64,000 nucleotides of DNA from Stomorhina lunata (lineage: Eukaryota > Arthropoda > Insecta > Diptera > Rhiniidae), in NCBI GenBank assembly GCA_933228675.1, contig OW121744.1, positions 60,648,928 through 60,712,927 on the forward strand, written 5' to 3'. The translations under genes were made by a program, and so were the position numbers. The stretch's first letter is position 1. Each line of letters opens with the position of its first letter. Below are positions 24,337 through 36,261 of this stretch, piece after piece. The notes under the pieces were generated by a model. It ran no database searches. It was not told the origin of the DNA and saw nothing but the letters and a program-made list of their open reading frames with translations.

Positions 24337-25594
24337 ATGGACTGCGAAAAAAAAGTTCGTGAAAATATAATTAAAACTTTTCAAAAAAATCCGTCATGGA
24401 CTTTTAAAAAAATAGCTAAAAATTTGAAAGTTGACTCGAACGGTTTCTAATGCCATCAGACGGTATAAGGAAAACCAGAGCATTGAAAGAAAACCTGGAT
24501 CAGGGAGGAAAAAAGGTCCTACAGATATTCCGGTATGTGCTGGAAATCGAGCGTTTTCAAATCGTTCGATTTCTGATATATTTTTGAAATAATTTCCCCT
24601 ATTTTCACAAAAAAAATCAAACCAAATGAAAGATAAGATATCAGTGAAAAGGATTAAAGCCCAAATTTTCATTTGCTTTATTGAAAGAACCGATAATTAT
24701 CTCAAAAATATATCAGAAATCCAACGATTTGAAAACGCTCGATTTCCAGCACATACCGGATTGGTAAGACAAAAGAAGTCGAGCGACTCTTTCGAAGAGC
24801 GCCTAACACTTCTTTAAGAAAAGCAGCTCATACGGTGAAATGTTCTACGAATTTTGCACATAGAGTCAAAGCTTATGCTGGACTGAAGACATACAAAGTC
24901 CAAAAGGTTCCAGATCGCAATGCTATAAAGAACAAAAAAACGAGCGAAAAAATTGAAGTCTGATTTTATAAAAAAATACACCTGTTGTGTGATGGATGAT
25001 GAAACATACGTACTGGCAGACTTTTCTCAACTTCCTGGTCAAGATTTTTATGTTGCTGATAAACGGGGCAATGTTCGGCAAGAGTTTCGCACAAAAAAAC
25101 AAACAAAATTCCCTAAGAAGTTTCTCGTGTGGCAAGCTATTTGCAGTTGTGGCAAAAGAAGTAAAGTATTTGTGGCATCTGGCACAATAAACACAGAAAT
25201 TTATATAAAGGAGTGCCTACAAAAACGGTTGTTATCCTTTTTAAGAGAGCACAGAGTGACTACATTTTTTTGGCCCGATTTGGCATCATGCCATTATGGA
25301 AAAAAGGCACTTGAGTGATACTCAAAGAATAATGTCATTTTTGTACCACGAGAGGCAAATCCACCTAACTGTCCAGAACTTCGGCCTGTGGAAAGGTATT
25401 GGGCTCTGGTAAAAAAGGAATTGAAGAACACAGGAAAGATTTCCAAGAACATGTCCGATTTTAAGCGCAGGTGGAACACATGCTCCAGAAAGGTATCAGA
25501 AGCAACTGTAAAATCTTTAATGGGAGGGTTTTCGAAAAAAGTCGATAATTTTGCAAAAACCCGAGTACTAAGTAAGCATTTTAATGCTAAATGA
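24337..25594 (+). pseudogene. DD37E transposase, disrupted by a MITE and stops (D)
   Basis: The N-terminal HTH begins at ATG 24337 and loses two bases at the VDPRTV position. It is split by the MITE in the TDIGKA region, has a small deletion at the NLEAKK position, and has TGA at 25316 in place of the Trp of LEWYSK. Between these lesions VMDDET and FFWPDLASCHY, and later PVERYW, are intact. It has the long C-terminus TRVLSKHFNAK. Confidence 0.8.
24530..24759. mobile_element. 230 bp MITE nested in DD37E element D
   Basis: The inverted ends CCGGTATGTGCTGGAAATCG and its complement CGATTTCCAGCACATACCGG continue as near-palindromic arms of about 55 bp. ATT is present on both sides (24527-24529, 24760-24762). 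Uninterrupted copies of the transposon read GATATTGGTAAG across this site, so the 3 bp duplication is directly supported. No coding capacity. Superfamily not assigned. Confidence 0.85.
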
Positions 25595-25848
25595 TTTTGT
25601 ATAATATGTCATTATATTTGCGTATTTTGTAGAGTTTTTATATTAAAAGGTTTGATTTTTATTTAAGAAAATCCAACTACAAATTTTATTTAGAGCACTC
25701 TTTATAAGATTCGGCACAGCCGAATATAACACTCTTGCTTGTTAAAGCCTATTTTTAAGTTTTGAAATATTTAATATTTAAAATCACATATTATTTTCTC
25801 ATTTTCAAAATTTTAATAAGAATTACCAATATTTTAATTTATTTGCAG

Positions 25849-25905
25849 ATTGCCGGTGCTATTATAGGCAAAGGAGGTCAACATATACAAAAAATGCGAA
25901 CACAG
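25849..25905 (+). CDS. bl: bl/hnRNP K exon carrying the KH1 GXXG loop
   Basis: This 57 bp, 19-codon exon lies between acceptor TTTGCAG (ending 25848) and donor GTATAT at 25906. It starts and ends in phase 0. It reads IAGAIIGKGGQHIQKMRTQ, the helix-loop-helix of KH domain 1 with the invariant GKGG nucleic-acid-binding loop. It continues directly from VRILIPSN of the previous exon. The upstream intron (7.8 kb) contains a DD41D mariner, LINE tails and a DD37E element ending only about 150 bp before the acceptor. Confidence 0.9.
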
Positions 25906-27316
25906 GTATATTTTCTTTTTGGTATATTTGTTTGAATACATAACATACGATATATACTCGTATTTCTTTTATCATTATAATATTTCAATGTGTATTTTTT
26001 TTTTTATTTAAATTGTAATAAACATTAACTAAACTTATATTTTTTTGTACTTTCATTGTAAAACCAGTAAGTTTTTTTTTCTGTTATTCTTGTTGAAATT
26101 TTCAATTTCCATTTCTTGACTTTCTGCTTCTAAACATTTCAAATTGATTTCAATCTCTCCAAATTGTTGACCAAAAAAAAAAAAAAAAAAAAAAAAAAAA
26201 GCCCAAGTCAATGTTATCTGTTGCGTATAGAAGGATTCTATAGGTCTTAATTAAATTCTACTTGAGAGTATTATTTTTCATTAAAGATATAATAACAACT
26301 TAACTTCATCCATGTCAAGGGTTTCTTTTATTGGTTATAGTACAAATTTTTTAATGCTTTTATTAAAATTTAACTTCTTAAAACTGCTACTGGTATTTGT
26401 TGTTATTTTCTCAATGAATAACAAAACATTAATTGTTAACCAACTCATTTTTTCCCTGAAATATGAAATAGAAATAAAATGAAGTAACATAACATAATGT
26501 TTTGATCACATATAATTTTTTGTCTTTAGGCCATTTTAACTTTGAATTTTTTAATATCTAAATCTCTTTAGCTTATTTAAATCTTTATGAATTTATATAG
26601 TTTAATATATGAATACATAAATAAATCAAAAAATAATATACACCTTGCAATTAACCATTAATTAAATATAATTTTTTCTCTTTCTCTTTTCTCGCCCCCT
26701 CTAATACAAATAAATAAAACTCGCATAATAAAAAAAATATATAAAAAAAAAAAAATAAAATCGAAAATATATGATATTAAACCATGACCAACCATCACCA
26801 ACAAAATCTTATTGATTTGTTGTACAATTCAACAACTATAAAATAATAACTAAAAATCTCAAATGACCTACCATCTGACCGACCGACCCATCGATCAACC
26901 AAATAAAAACCATCAACCATAAATAACACCTTTGGCCGATTGCCCGCCCGTTTGATGTGGTTACAAATTGTGTACCAAAAATAAAACTTTGTGCCAATCT
27001 TAAATAAACAAAAAATGCCCGTTTGACCAAATCATCCATCCATCTGCTCTGAATGCCTGTAACCGTGAATATGTCTCAACTGCGTACCTTCTCGAACAAT
27101 GGAACTTATTGTTATCACACCTGGACCACCACCATAAACATATATTTATATGTCTAAAAATAAATATATGTAAAAATCTATTGCCGTATATTCTGACCAA
27201 TCGATATAAATCTGTGGTTTATATCTGTGCCCAATCAACCAAACAACCTCACCACTATCACCGAAATATGTAAAAAAAAACCAAACCAATAAATACCACC
27301 TTCTCTTATTCTACAG
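25906..27316 (+). other. bl intron without recognised transposons
   Basis: AT-rich sequence with a run of about 30 A near 26173-26202 and a C/A-rich stretch from about 26760 to 27316 upstream of the acceptor. No repeat family or RNA gene was recognised. Confidence 0.5.
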
Positions 27317-27360
27317 TATAAAGCCAATGTATCTGTCGACGATTCCCAAGGCCCTGAACG
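27317..27360 (+). CDS. bl: bl/hnRNP K small exon, central KH1
   Basis: This 44 bp exon lies between acceptor TTCTACAG (ending 27316) and donor GTAAAG at 27361. It reads YKANVSVDDSQGPE plus two bases of an Arg codon (phase 2). It supplies the second beta strand and variable loop of KH1, with the SVDDSQGPER pattern typical of hnRNP K and PCBP proteins. The preceding intron (25906-27316) is the only short one in view and has no recognisable transposon, just AT-rich sequence and a long A run. Confidence 0.88.
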
Positions 27361-27775
27361 GTAAAGATTTATCTATAAACAAACTCTTTTTTTTAATATA
27401 CTACATTACAATATAATACACAAAAATATTTAGGCCTAAGTTTCTTATTATCATCGTGTATCTTTAACCAACAAATATTTTTCAAACCAATTTTAAATTC
27501 AATTTTTTAACCTAAAGCAGTACGATTATATCTATATGTCTAGAACCTTTGTGTAGAAATTGGCTTAATATTTTGTATATCGTAATTATGATTTAAATCT
27601 AAAATCTTAATCGAAAAAAAAGTAAAAACAATTAAAATTTAACATAGATTGTGAAAAATTATCTTTGAGTAGCAAAACTTAACACCAAAGTATTTTAAAT
27701 TATACCTTAATCTTGTCACATTATTTTTTTCATTTGTTGTATTTTCTGTGAAATTTATTGTAAAATGTCTTTTTC
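27361..27775. other. AT-rich intronic DNA, nothing recognised
   Basis: The start of the 8.7 kb bl intron. No feature seen. Confidence 0.4.
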
Positions 27776-27777
27776 TA

Positions 27778-28592
27778 CCCAGTAAGAACATTGTCAAACG
27801 TTTGAAATATGATGAATTTTACATTTGATATCGTTTTTTTCAAACTTTTTTCAAACCTGAACAGATGTTTGAGATTCACATTGATTTTCAAATGAGGATT
27901 CATTTGAGAATAAACGTTTGAAAAATGATAGCTTCTCAAATTGAGAATAAAGGTTATTCTCAAATCAAGCCCTAAGATGATTTGAGAATAATTTGAAAAA
28001 TGGTGTTATATAAATTTGATATCAAACCTTATTTCAATTTTTTTTCAAACATTAAAAAAAAATAATTTATGTTAAAAAAAATTAATGTTTAAGATATTTT
28101 AATGGAATTGCATTGCATTTTAAAGAAATTCGTTATTTTTTCGGATTTTTTAAAATTGATCCATATTTGACCATAAAACCTTGCTTAAAAATGTCAAGAT
28201 TAAAAATTCAATAATATTCATTTCCATAAGTAAATTTTCTTTGTTTCTTAATATTTTTTTTACCTAACAATAAAAAAATTATATTTTAAGCAAAAGAATT
28301 CAAATATGATGCACCGTTTTCAAAAACAAAATAAACAAACTCAAAAATACAACGCCATTTTATTTATGTTCCACATGTAGATGATATCCACATTTGAAAA
28401 ACTTTTGAGAATGAGGTTTGATAATGATTTGAGAATAAAGGCATTTCTCAATTTGAGAATAAAGTCCCCTTTTTGTTGAGAACGCTATTATTCTCAAATC
28501 AGTATCAAATCAGTATCAAACGTTTGACCTTTGGAAAAAAATTTATTTTCAAATCATCCTCAATTTGAGAATAAACCTTTTTTCTTACTGGG
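27778..28592. mobile_element. CCCAGTAAG MITE, copy 1 (815 bp)
   Basis: The inverted ends are CCCAGTAAGAAC and TTTCTTACTGGG. A 2 bp direct repeat TA flanks it (27776-27777, 28593-28594). The interior is AT-rich with many copies of TTTGAGAATAA in both orientations and a CAAACGTTTG palindrome near each end. Further copies are at 29615-30440 and 55199-56076. No open frame. Confidence 0.82.
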
Positions 28593-28594
28593 TA

Positions 28595-29612
28595 ACTGGA
28601 AAAGGGGATTATAGTATATAGAGTTTAGAAATTTGTCTTTTAGATATTTTAGATCTTGAAAGTAATGCTAAAATATGTACATATCTTAATACGTATTGAA
28701 TCAGTCAGTATTGGAGTATAAGAATGATTAAAATTTTCACCAAATTACTTTTTATATAATTGTATTTGAAAATCTTTTGATTGTCATTACTACCAATTGA
28801 AAGTTTATATTTATCTTAATCTTTTTTTTTGTAAGACCAATTTAATTAATTGATAATTACAATCGATAATTGTAATTGGTTAGAATATAATAAGTAGCTG
28901 TAATCAGCTTAATTACCATTAGTTCAATTATAATTGAACAAATTAAACTTGGTATTATCCAAGGTCCAATTAAAATTACAATCTCAGTTTTAGTCATTAT
29001 AGAATTCTAATGTCAGTTATGCACTAACTCCTAGTAAATTTAATACAGTCATAATATGACGTACAACTTCCATTAGTTTTAGAAATAGTTAAATAAGTTT
29101 TAGAACTATAGTCGATCTTATATAAATTGAATCACCATTATCCCGAAAAAACCTTCAATTTAAGAACGAAATTTGCTTCAACTTTTAGAAAATTCAATTA
29201 ATAGAAGTTCAAATTAGATAAGTTCGATTGTAGTTAAATAAGTTACACTATTAATTTTTGCATCAGTTGGTTCACTTCTGATACGGTAGGGGATAAAATT
29301 TACCCAAATAGGATTTTCGAAAGTAGATTATTGATAAATTGTTACTAAGTTTTGATTATCCTATTAATTTTTGGAAAAATCATATTGCATACTTTAATGT
29401 TTACTCCTTTATTTAATGTTTACTTCTTTATTTAAGATAAATGAATCGTCGAAATTCCTATTTGTTTGTGCAATCACGCCTTAACGGCTAAATCGATTTT
29501 TATGGAATTTCAAAAGTAGATAAATCTTATACACTAGAAGTTAGAGACTTCAAACTTTATACAAGTAAACTTTCGACAAAAGTTTAAAGGATAGAAGACC
29601 CCCGCCCATCCA
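28595..29612. other. AT-rich intronic DNA
   Basis: Rich in AATTA/TAATT palindromic words around 28840-28990. There is a faint Helitron-like stretch near 29460 (GCAATCACGCCTTAACGGC). No gene recognised. Confidence 0.35.
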
Positions 29613-29614
29613 AT

Positions 29615-30440
29615 CCCAGTAAGAACAGTGTCAAACGTTTGAAATATGATGACTTTTACATTTGATATCAAACGTTTTTTTCAAACTTTTTTCAAACCTG
29701 AACAGATGTTTGAGATTCACATTGATTTTCAAATGAGGATTCATTTGAGAATAAACGTTTGAAAAATGATAGTTTCTCAAATTGAGAATAAAGGTTATTC
29801 TCAAATCATTATCAAACCCTAAGATGATTTGAGAATAATTTGAAAAATGATGTTATATAAATTTGATATCAAACCTTATTTCAAACCTTTTTCAAACATT
29901 AAAAAAAAATAATTTATGTTAAAAAAAAATTAATGTTTTAGATATTTTAATGGAATGGCATTGCATTTCAAAGAAATTCGTTATTTTTTCGGATTTTTTA
30001 AAATTGATCCATATTTGACCATAAAACCTTGCTTAAAAAATGTCAAGATTCAAAGTTCATTGATATTCATTTGCATAAGTAACTTTTCTTTGTTTCTTAA
30101 AATTTTTTTTACCTAACAATAAAAAAAATATATTTTAAGCAAAAGAATTCAAATATGATGCACCGTTTTCAATAACAAAATAAACAAACTTAAAAATACA
30201 ACGCCATTTTATTTATGTTCCACATGTAGATGATATCCACATTTGAAAAACCTTTGAGAATGAGGTTTGATAATGATTTGAGAATAAAGGCATTTCTCAA
30301 TTTGATAATAAAGTCCCCTTTTTGTTGAGAACGCTATTATTCTCAAATCAGTATCAAATCAGTATCAAACGTTTGACCTTTGAAAAAAAAATTATTTTCA
30401 AATCATCCTCAATTTGAGAACAAACTTTTTTCTTACTGGG
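29615..30440. mobile_element. CCCAGTAAG MITE, copy 2 (826 bp)
   Basis: Same ends and interior as the copy at 27778, and very similar by eye. It is flanked by AT on both sides (29613-29614, 30441-30442). Confidence 0.82.
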
Positions 30441-30599
30441 ATGACAATACCTATTGCAGTGTATCTTCAGAAGTATTAAATAAATAGCTTTCAAACTTTT
30501 TTTTAACGGTAGTAGTTAGTTTTGCAAAAAAAAAAATCAGGATCGGTGCAGGATTCGTCGTCTCATTTCTACCACTTTTGCCTGTGTCCGTATACAAAC

Positions 30600-32162
30600 A
30601 TATCGTTGGACTCATGTAAAAAGGCCCTAACTCGCATATTTAAAACTTTACAGGAAAAGGTAAAAACTGATTTAAAACAGCAATTGGCAAAATTTGACGC
30701 TTTTTAAATGAAGGTTATTATAAAAAATGAAGGAAGGAATTTGGTTTTCAAAACTTTTTTTTAAATTTTAAACATAAAAAAAAACTAAATTGAGATAGGG
30801 CTTTTTGTATTCTCATTTTCAGAGTATAAATGTAACTTAGACATTTTTTCTGTAGTGATCAACACAAATTATATTAAGGAAAACTTTACATAGCGAATGT
30901 TTTCTATAGGAGGGGCTTTCGATAGCGAATGCTTTCTACAAGAGTTCTTTCGATATTAAAAGTTGTTTGTAGGAAAGCTTTCGGTATTGAAAGTTTGACT
31001 TGGAATGTTTTCTATATGAAATCTTTCGATATTCAAAGTTTTATGAAGGATATCAAAAGTTTTCTATTAAAAATCTTTCCAAATCGAATGTTTATTATTA
31101 GGAAGTATTTCGAAATCGGTAGTTTTATATAGGAAATCTTTATATATTGGCATTTTTATATCGGAAAGTTTTTGATATGGAACGTTATCAGTAGAAAGCT
31201 TTGGCTATTAAAAGTAACCTTTAGGAAATCTGTTGATATAAAAGGTTTTCAATCCGCAATATTTTGGCGACAAAAGTTTTCCGGAAAAAACGAGTTTCTA
31301 TATAAAACTTTCGATTTCGAAAGGTTTGCTATAATAAACTTTTGATATTGAAAGATTTTCTATAGAAAAGCTTTCGATATGGAATGTTTTTAGTTAAAAG
31401 CTTTTTATATCAAAAGTTTTCTATAGAAAGGCTTTCATATTAAAAGTTTTTTATATGAAAGTTTTATATAAGATTTTTTCGATCTTAAATGTTTATTATA
31501 GAAATCCTTTCGACTTCGAAACTTTTATATAGGAATTTTTAATATTAACAAATTTTAAGAAAGCTTTGGATATTAAAGTTATGTATAGGAAAAGCTTTTG
31601 ATATTGAAATTTTTCTATAGGAAAGCTTTATAAAAAAATTTTTCTATCTGAAATATTTTGACGAAAATTGTTTTATATAAGAAAACTTTCGATAGTTTTC
31701 TATAATAAGTTTTATTTAAGAAAACTTTAGATAAATAATGACAGTTTTTTATTGGAAAGTTTTTGTTGTGAAATGTTTTAAGTACAAAGTTTTATATATT
31801 AAAAGTTACCTATAGGAAAGCTTTTAATATTGGAAGTTTTCTATCCGAAAAATGTTGTCGACAAAAGTTTAATATAAGAAATCATTATACATCCAACCGA
31901 AAGCTTTTAGATTCCGAAGTTTTCTATCATTTGTTGATGCACCCACACATAATTTGGCGAGAAAGGGCTTTAAAAAATATTTTTTTAGGAATAAGTTAGG
32001 GCTTTTTAGAAAATTACTTAGATGACCATTAATTTTGATAAAATTGACTTAAATTTTAGTGAGGAGGTGTATTTGCGTTAAATGCATTGGAATCACAAAA
32101 AAAAAAAAATCAATTTCGAAAAAAGTGTGAGTTAGAGGTTTTCTACATGGGACCAACGATAT
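30600..32162 (+). mobile_element. Foldback-like element with internal degenerate satellite, copy 1
   Basis: The left end ATATCGTTGGACTCATGT...CCTAACTCGCA is matched by the inverted right end TGTGAGTTAGAGG...CCAACGATAT. From about 30890 to 31935 the interior is a degenerate array of units near 30 bp built on GAAAGCTTTCGATATTGAAA and GTTTTCTATAGG. An inverted copy of the whole unit lies at 38446-39649. No open frame. Target duplication not clear. Confidence 0.7.
30890..31935. repeat. Degenerate palindromic minisatellite (about 30 bp unit)
   Basis: Dozens of imperfect repeats alternating TTTCGATATYGAAAG with TTTTCTATAGGAAA, each partly self-complementary. It is the interior of the foldback-like element. 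The matching array in the inverted copy is at about 38640-39500. Confidence 0.75.
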
Positions 32163-32173
32163 ACAATTCTATA

Positions 32174-33830
32174 GGCAATATTTACCTATGCAAGTACTTT
32201 TACCGGAACATCCTCAAAGTGTATCGCACGAAATTCTTTTAAATCATATTTTATAGAATAAAATCAAATTTTATAGATTTAAATCAAATTTTATAGCTTT
32301 TAATCAATGTTTTTAGGACAATTGTGAAGGAAATCAGAGACTAATTTTCACAGTCGATTCATATTGATTTTTTATGAAATTATACTGCATACTTTTAGGA
32401 GGCAATATTTACCTATGCAATGTTTTTTACCGGAACACCCTCAAAGTGTATCGCATGAAATTTTTTCAAATCAAATTTTATAGATTTAAATCAAATTTTA
32501 TAGATTTAAATCAAATTTTATAGACTTAAATCAATTTTTATAGATTTAACTCAAAATTTTATAGATTTTAATCAAATTTTATAGATCAAATTTTATAGAT
32601 TTAAATCAAATTTTATAGATTTAAATCAAATTTTATAGATTTAAATCAAATTTTATAGATTTAAATCAAATTTTATAGCTTTTAATAAATTTTCTTAGTT
32701 TGTCGTTTTTGTGAAGGAAATCAGAGACTAATTTTCACAGTCGATTCATATTGATTTTTTTATGAAATTATATTGCATACTTTTGGGAGGCAATATTTAC
32801 CTATGCAATTTTTTTTTACCGGAACACCCTCAAAGTGTATCGCACGAAATTTTTTCAAATCAAATTTTATAGATTTAAATCAAATTTTATAGACTTAAAT
32901 CAATTTTTATGGATTTAACTCAAAATTTTATAGATTTAAATCAAATTTTATAGATTTAAATCAAATTTTATAGATTTAAATCGAATTTTTTAGCTTTTAA
33001 TCAATTTTTTTAGTTTGTCGTTTTTGTGAAGGAAATCAGAGACTAATTTTCACAGTCGATTCATATTGATTTTTTTATGAAATTATATTGCATACTTTTA
33101 GGAGGCAATATTTACCTATGCAATTTTTTTTACCGGAACACCCTCAAAGTGTATCGCACGAATTTTTTTTCAAATCAAATTTTATAGATTTAAATCAAAT
33201 TTTATAGACTTAAATCAATTTTTATAGATTTAACTCAAAATTTTATAGATTTAAATCGAATTTTATAGATCTAAATCAAATTTTATAGATTTAAATTTAA
33301 ATTTTATAGCTTTTAATCAATTTTTTTAGTTTGTCCTTTTTGTGAAGGAAATCAGAGACTAATTTGTACAGTCGATTCATATTGATTTTTTTATAAAATT
33401 ATATTGCATACTTTTAGGATGTACTAAGAAAGTCGACTTTGCTAATTAACAAATTCGTTTTACTCAAGTATAAACCTTAAGTAAGTAAGTAAGTAGTATA
33501 TTGCATACTTTTAGGAGGCAATATTTACCTATGCAATTTTTTTACCGGAACACCCTCAAAGTGTATCGCACGAATTTTTTTTCAAATCAAATTTTATAGA
33601 TTTAAATCAAATTTTATAGACTTAAATCAATTTTTATAGATTTAACTCAAAATTTTATAGATTTAAATCGAATTTTATAGATTTAAATCAAATATAGATT
33701 CAAATCAAATTTTATAGCTTTAAATCAATTTTTTTTGTTTGTCCTTTTTGTGAAGGAAATCAGAGACTAATTTTCACAGTCGATTCATATTGATTTTTTT
33801 TATGAAATTATATTGCATACTTTGAGGAGG
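32174..33830 (+). repeat. Two-level minisatellite (units of about 230-410 bp containing 20 bp repeats)
   Basis: Five units start with GGCAATATTTACC at 32174, 32401, 32789, 33104 and 33517. Each has a conserved head (ACCGGAACACCCTCAAAG), a variable run of the 20 bp repeat ATTTAAATCAAATTTTATAG, and a conserved tail (GAAGGAAATCAGAGACTAAT, then TTGCATACTTTTAGGAGG). Unit length varies through the number of 20 bp repeats. A 60 bp segment with GTCGACTTTGCTAATTAAC follows unit 4 and recurs after unit 5 at about 33840-33890. Confidence 0.85.
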
Positions 33831-33890
33831 TACTAAAAAAAAGTCGACTTTGCTAATTAACAAATTCGTTTTACTCAAGTATAAACCTTA

Positions 33891-36088
33891 GATAAACCAA
33901 AAAATTATAATTCAATAGAAATGAGTTTCTTTAAAATTTTCCTAAAAAAAATATTATAAATTTTTTTCCAAGACTTTAAGCATAAATGGCTTAGTATAAA
34001 AATAACTTAAATGATGAAATGTATGATTTTTAATTGTCAATCCTTTAAATAAAAGATTATTAGTAGATGATTTCTACATTTGATAAGCTTTTGAGAATGA
34101 GGTTTAATTTATCAGGCATGACACAAATTCCTTTCGGAATCGAAACCATTTCGTAGTTGAATTGCAATCGAAATTGTTTTAGGTTCTATAGAATCCGAAA
34201 AATTTTATTTTTTTTTAAAACAGTTCAAAACTCTAGTTTTTCAATTGAAATCATTAACTCTATCTTTGTTTCGACAAATAACACTGAATAAATAAAGGAA
34301 TTGTTAAAATATTGAATAAATAAAGAAAAACATAAAAATTCAATTCCATTTTTAAAAAATAGAAAGTGGTTTCATTCCCAAAAAAAAAAATTCTGTAAAT
34401 ACTTTTTGCATAGAAGCAAAAAACGAAATTAACTCAAATTCCGAGCGGAATTGAGTTCTGTGTCACGGCCGTGCTTATCTTCCAGATTTCGTGTAATGAC
34501 TTTTATTTGTCTCCTGTACAAAGAACACAGAAAAAATTGTAATTATATTAGGAAAAAATATATTTTTATTTAAAATTATTTCGCGATTAAAATGTTTTTT
34601 AACAGACGAGAGTTAAAAATAATTTACCGCTAATTAGATTTGTTTGAAAGCCTTGTTAATAATCTTGTTACCACCACAAAAACCACTACTACCGTAATCT
34701 ATGTTAAATTTTAATTAAACCAAATTTGTCTTCAATATCTACAAGGGGTTTTTTTTTATTCCTAAACGTCTTAAGAAATTCCAACAGTTTAGAAAAGTTA
34801 CTGCTATTTTATGTTTGAAGAAAAACTTGAGTTTTTTCTTGCAAAAGTAAAGGAATCTTCTTACTCATTTAATTGGAGTGATAAACTTGTTATATTCGTA
34901 TTTAAGAAATGTTTTCTTAAATATAAATCTCTACTTAAAAGGACCTAAAAATTTATACTACCCATAGAAATATATATATTTTTTTACTCCAGTGACCCTA
35001 AAAATATGCTTGAAAACAAGTTAAATTTTAGTTCCTAAAAGCATGCTTTATTCTTTTTTTTTATCAAATATTCTTTAAACAAATAAATTTAAATAACCAT
35101 TTAATTTAAATGTAAATTAACTTATGAATTAAATTTTAAATAATTAAAATGTAAAATGAGCCAAAATGAAAGCTCAAATGACATAACAACATAGTTTTTT
35201 TTTTGCCATATCTCATCAATTTAGTTCATATTTATTGTGTTTATATGTGTGTGTCTAATTAAATTTGCTTAACTTTGAAATTTTAAATACAAATAGTAGA
35301 CAACAATTAATTTTGTATAATTTCTCAATCTCAATAGATATTCTGCTACTACTAACTGATTTCATAAATTAAATAATTAAATATAAATTGCCATTTCTGT
35401 TTCTTCTGTTGTAAACTTCGTTCGTTCATTAGTTCTTCCAATAATCATTTGCCATTTACTACATATATAATCCTCCAATTCATTATTAACATCATTATCA
35501 CCTTCGATCATATTCGAAATAATTACAGACCTACATATTTGTCTGTTGTTCTTTGAAAAAGTCTCAGTTAACCAAACCCTTTCTTTAAGACCTTTTTTCA
35601 CAAAATTTTTTTAACAAATTTCCTTAAGATAAAAAGAAAAAAACAGTAAAAATTACAACACAACTTTCTTTAACTTGTATAATATTTAAGGTGATTGCCT
35701 TGAAAGGAAAGGATATTGACCCTTTTTCTGTTCGCCATAAAACAGATTTTATATGACATTATTAACATTTAATATTTTAAGGTATTTGTTATTTTTATTT
35801 TTTCTGATGTAAATACACCACCAATATCAATATCCCTCTTAAAATTGTAAAAAAAACTGCTAGATGTTATTTTTTCTCTTATTTCATATTTATCCTTTAT
35901 TTCTTCATTTTGAATAAATGTCCTTAAATGTTTGTGTGGGAAAGTTCAATTAAAAAATAAAGACGTGTTTTTCTTATAATCCCTAATTGTTGATGAGAAT
36001 ATTGTACTAACATTAAATGAAAACTATAATAGATTTTTTGTCAAATAATTAATTATTTTATTTTCTTTTTTCTATCTGTCAACTCTAG
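33891..36088. other. AT-rich intronic DNA; possible small TIR element at 34116-34470
   Basis: Mostly featureless. ATGACACAAATTCCTTTCGG near 34118 and the inverted GAATTGAGTTCTGTGTCAC near 34455 could be ends of a 350 bp MITE, but the match is imperfect and no clear target duplication is visible. The last 60 bases before 36088 form a normal pyrimidine-rich acceptor region. Confidence 0.35.
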
Positions 36089-36161
36089 TACAATTTTAAT
36101 ATCGGCCGAGTTGGAAGCCACCATTTCGATTATAACCGAAATGCTGAAATACTATGAAGAG
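36089..36161 (+). CDS. bl: bl/hnRNP K exon, end of KH1
   Basis: This 73 bp exon lies between acceptor CAACTCTAG (ending 36088) and donor GTAAGT at 36162. The first base completes the Arg codon begun in the previous exon. It then reads TILISAELEATISIITEML plus KYYEE, the third strand and C-terminal helix of KH domain 1. It ends in phase 0. A DD37E transposon in opposite orientation begins 100 bp downstream (36262), close to the 5' splice site. Confidence 0.9.
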
Positions 36162-36261
36162 GTAAGTAGTTGATGCAATTTGTTAAATTTTTTAATATCG
36201 AAAGAAAAGTTTTAAATTTGTATAAATTAACCATCTAATTCATAAGCGAAAAATATAGCTA

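Larger units (their letters stand above)
24181..25702 (+). mobile_element. DD37E element D carrying a nested MITE (1522 bp)
   Basis: The ends are AAGAGTGTTCTAAA and GAGCACTCTT, with TA at 24179-24180 and 25703-25704. It is inserted into the tail of a GTCY repeat, about 150 bp before a bl exon. The extra length is due to a 230 bp insertion at 24530-24759. Confidence 0.88.
22461..25743 (+). mobile_element. Second GTCY-microsatellite repeat (Helitron-like), interrupted by DD37E element D
   Basis: It starts ATACCCACCATCAAAAAG and has a long GTCC/GTCT microsatellite at 22593-22639, with shorter repeats at about 23073 and 23269. It is made of three similar internal units (each GTCCGTCTGTCCGTC followed by an ATAGCGCCTTAACGAAA-like motif, then TCACATTTGACCATAGCTCC-like text). 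It ends GATGGTGGGTATA, a TTCGGCACAGCCGAA hairpin and CTCTTGCTTGTT. The DD37E element D splits the last GGTGGGTATA from the hairpin. Confidence 0.6.

Noticed and set aside
26173..26202. Long A run as the tail of a retroposed gene
   Set aside because: The sequence upstream shows no coding or SINE features and no target duplication. It is a simple homopolymer in an intron.
32174..33830. CRISPR-like array of direct repeats
   Set aside because: The 20 bp repeats are contiguous without spacers, and the setting is a eukaryotic intron. It is a minisatellite.
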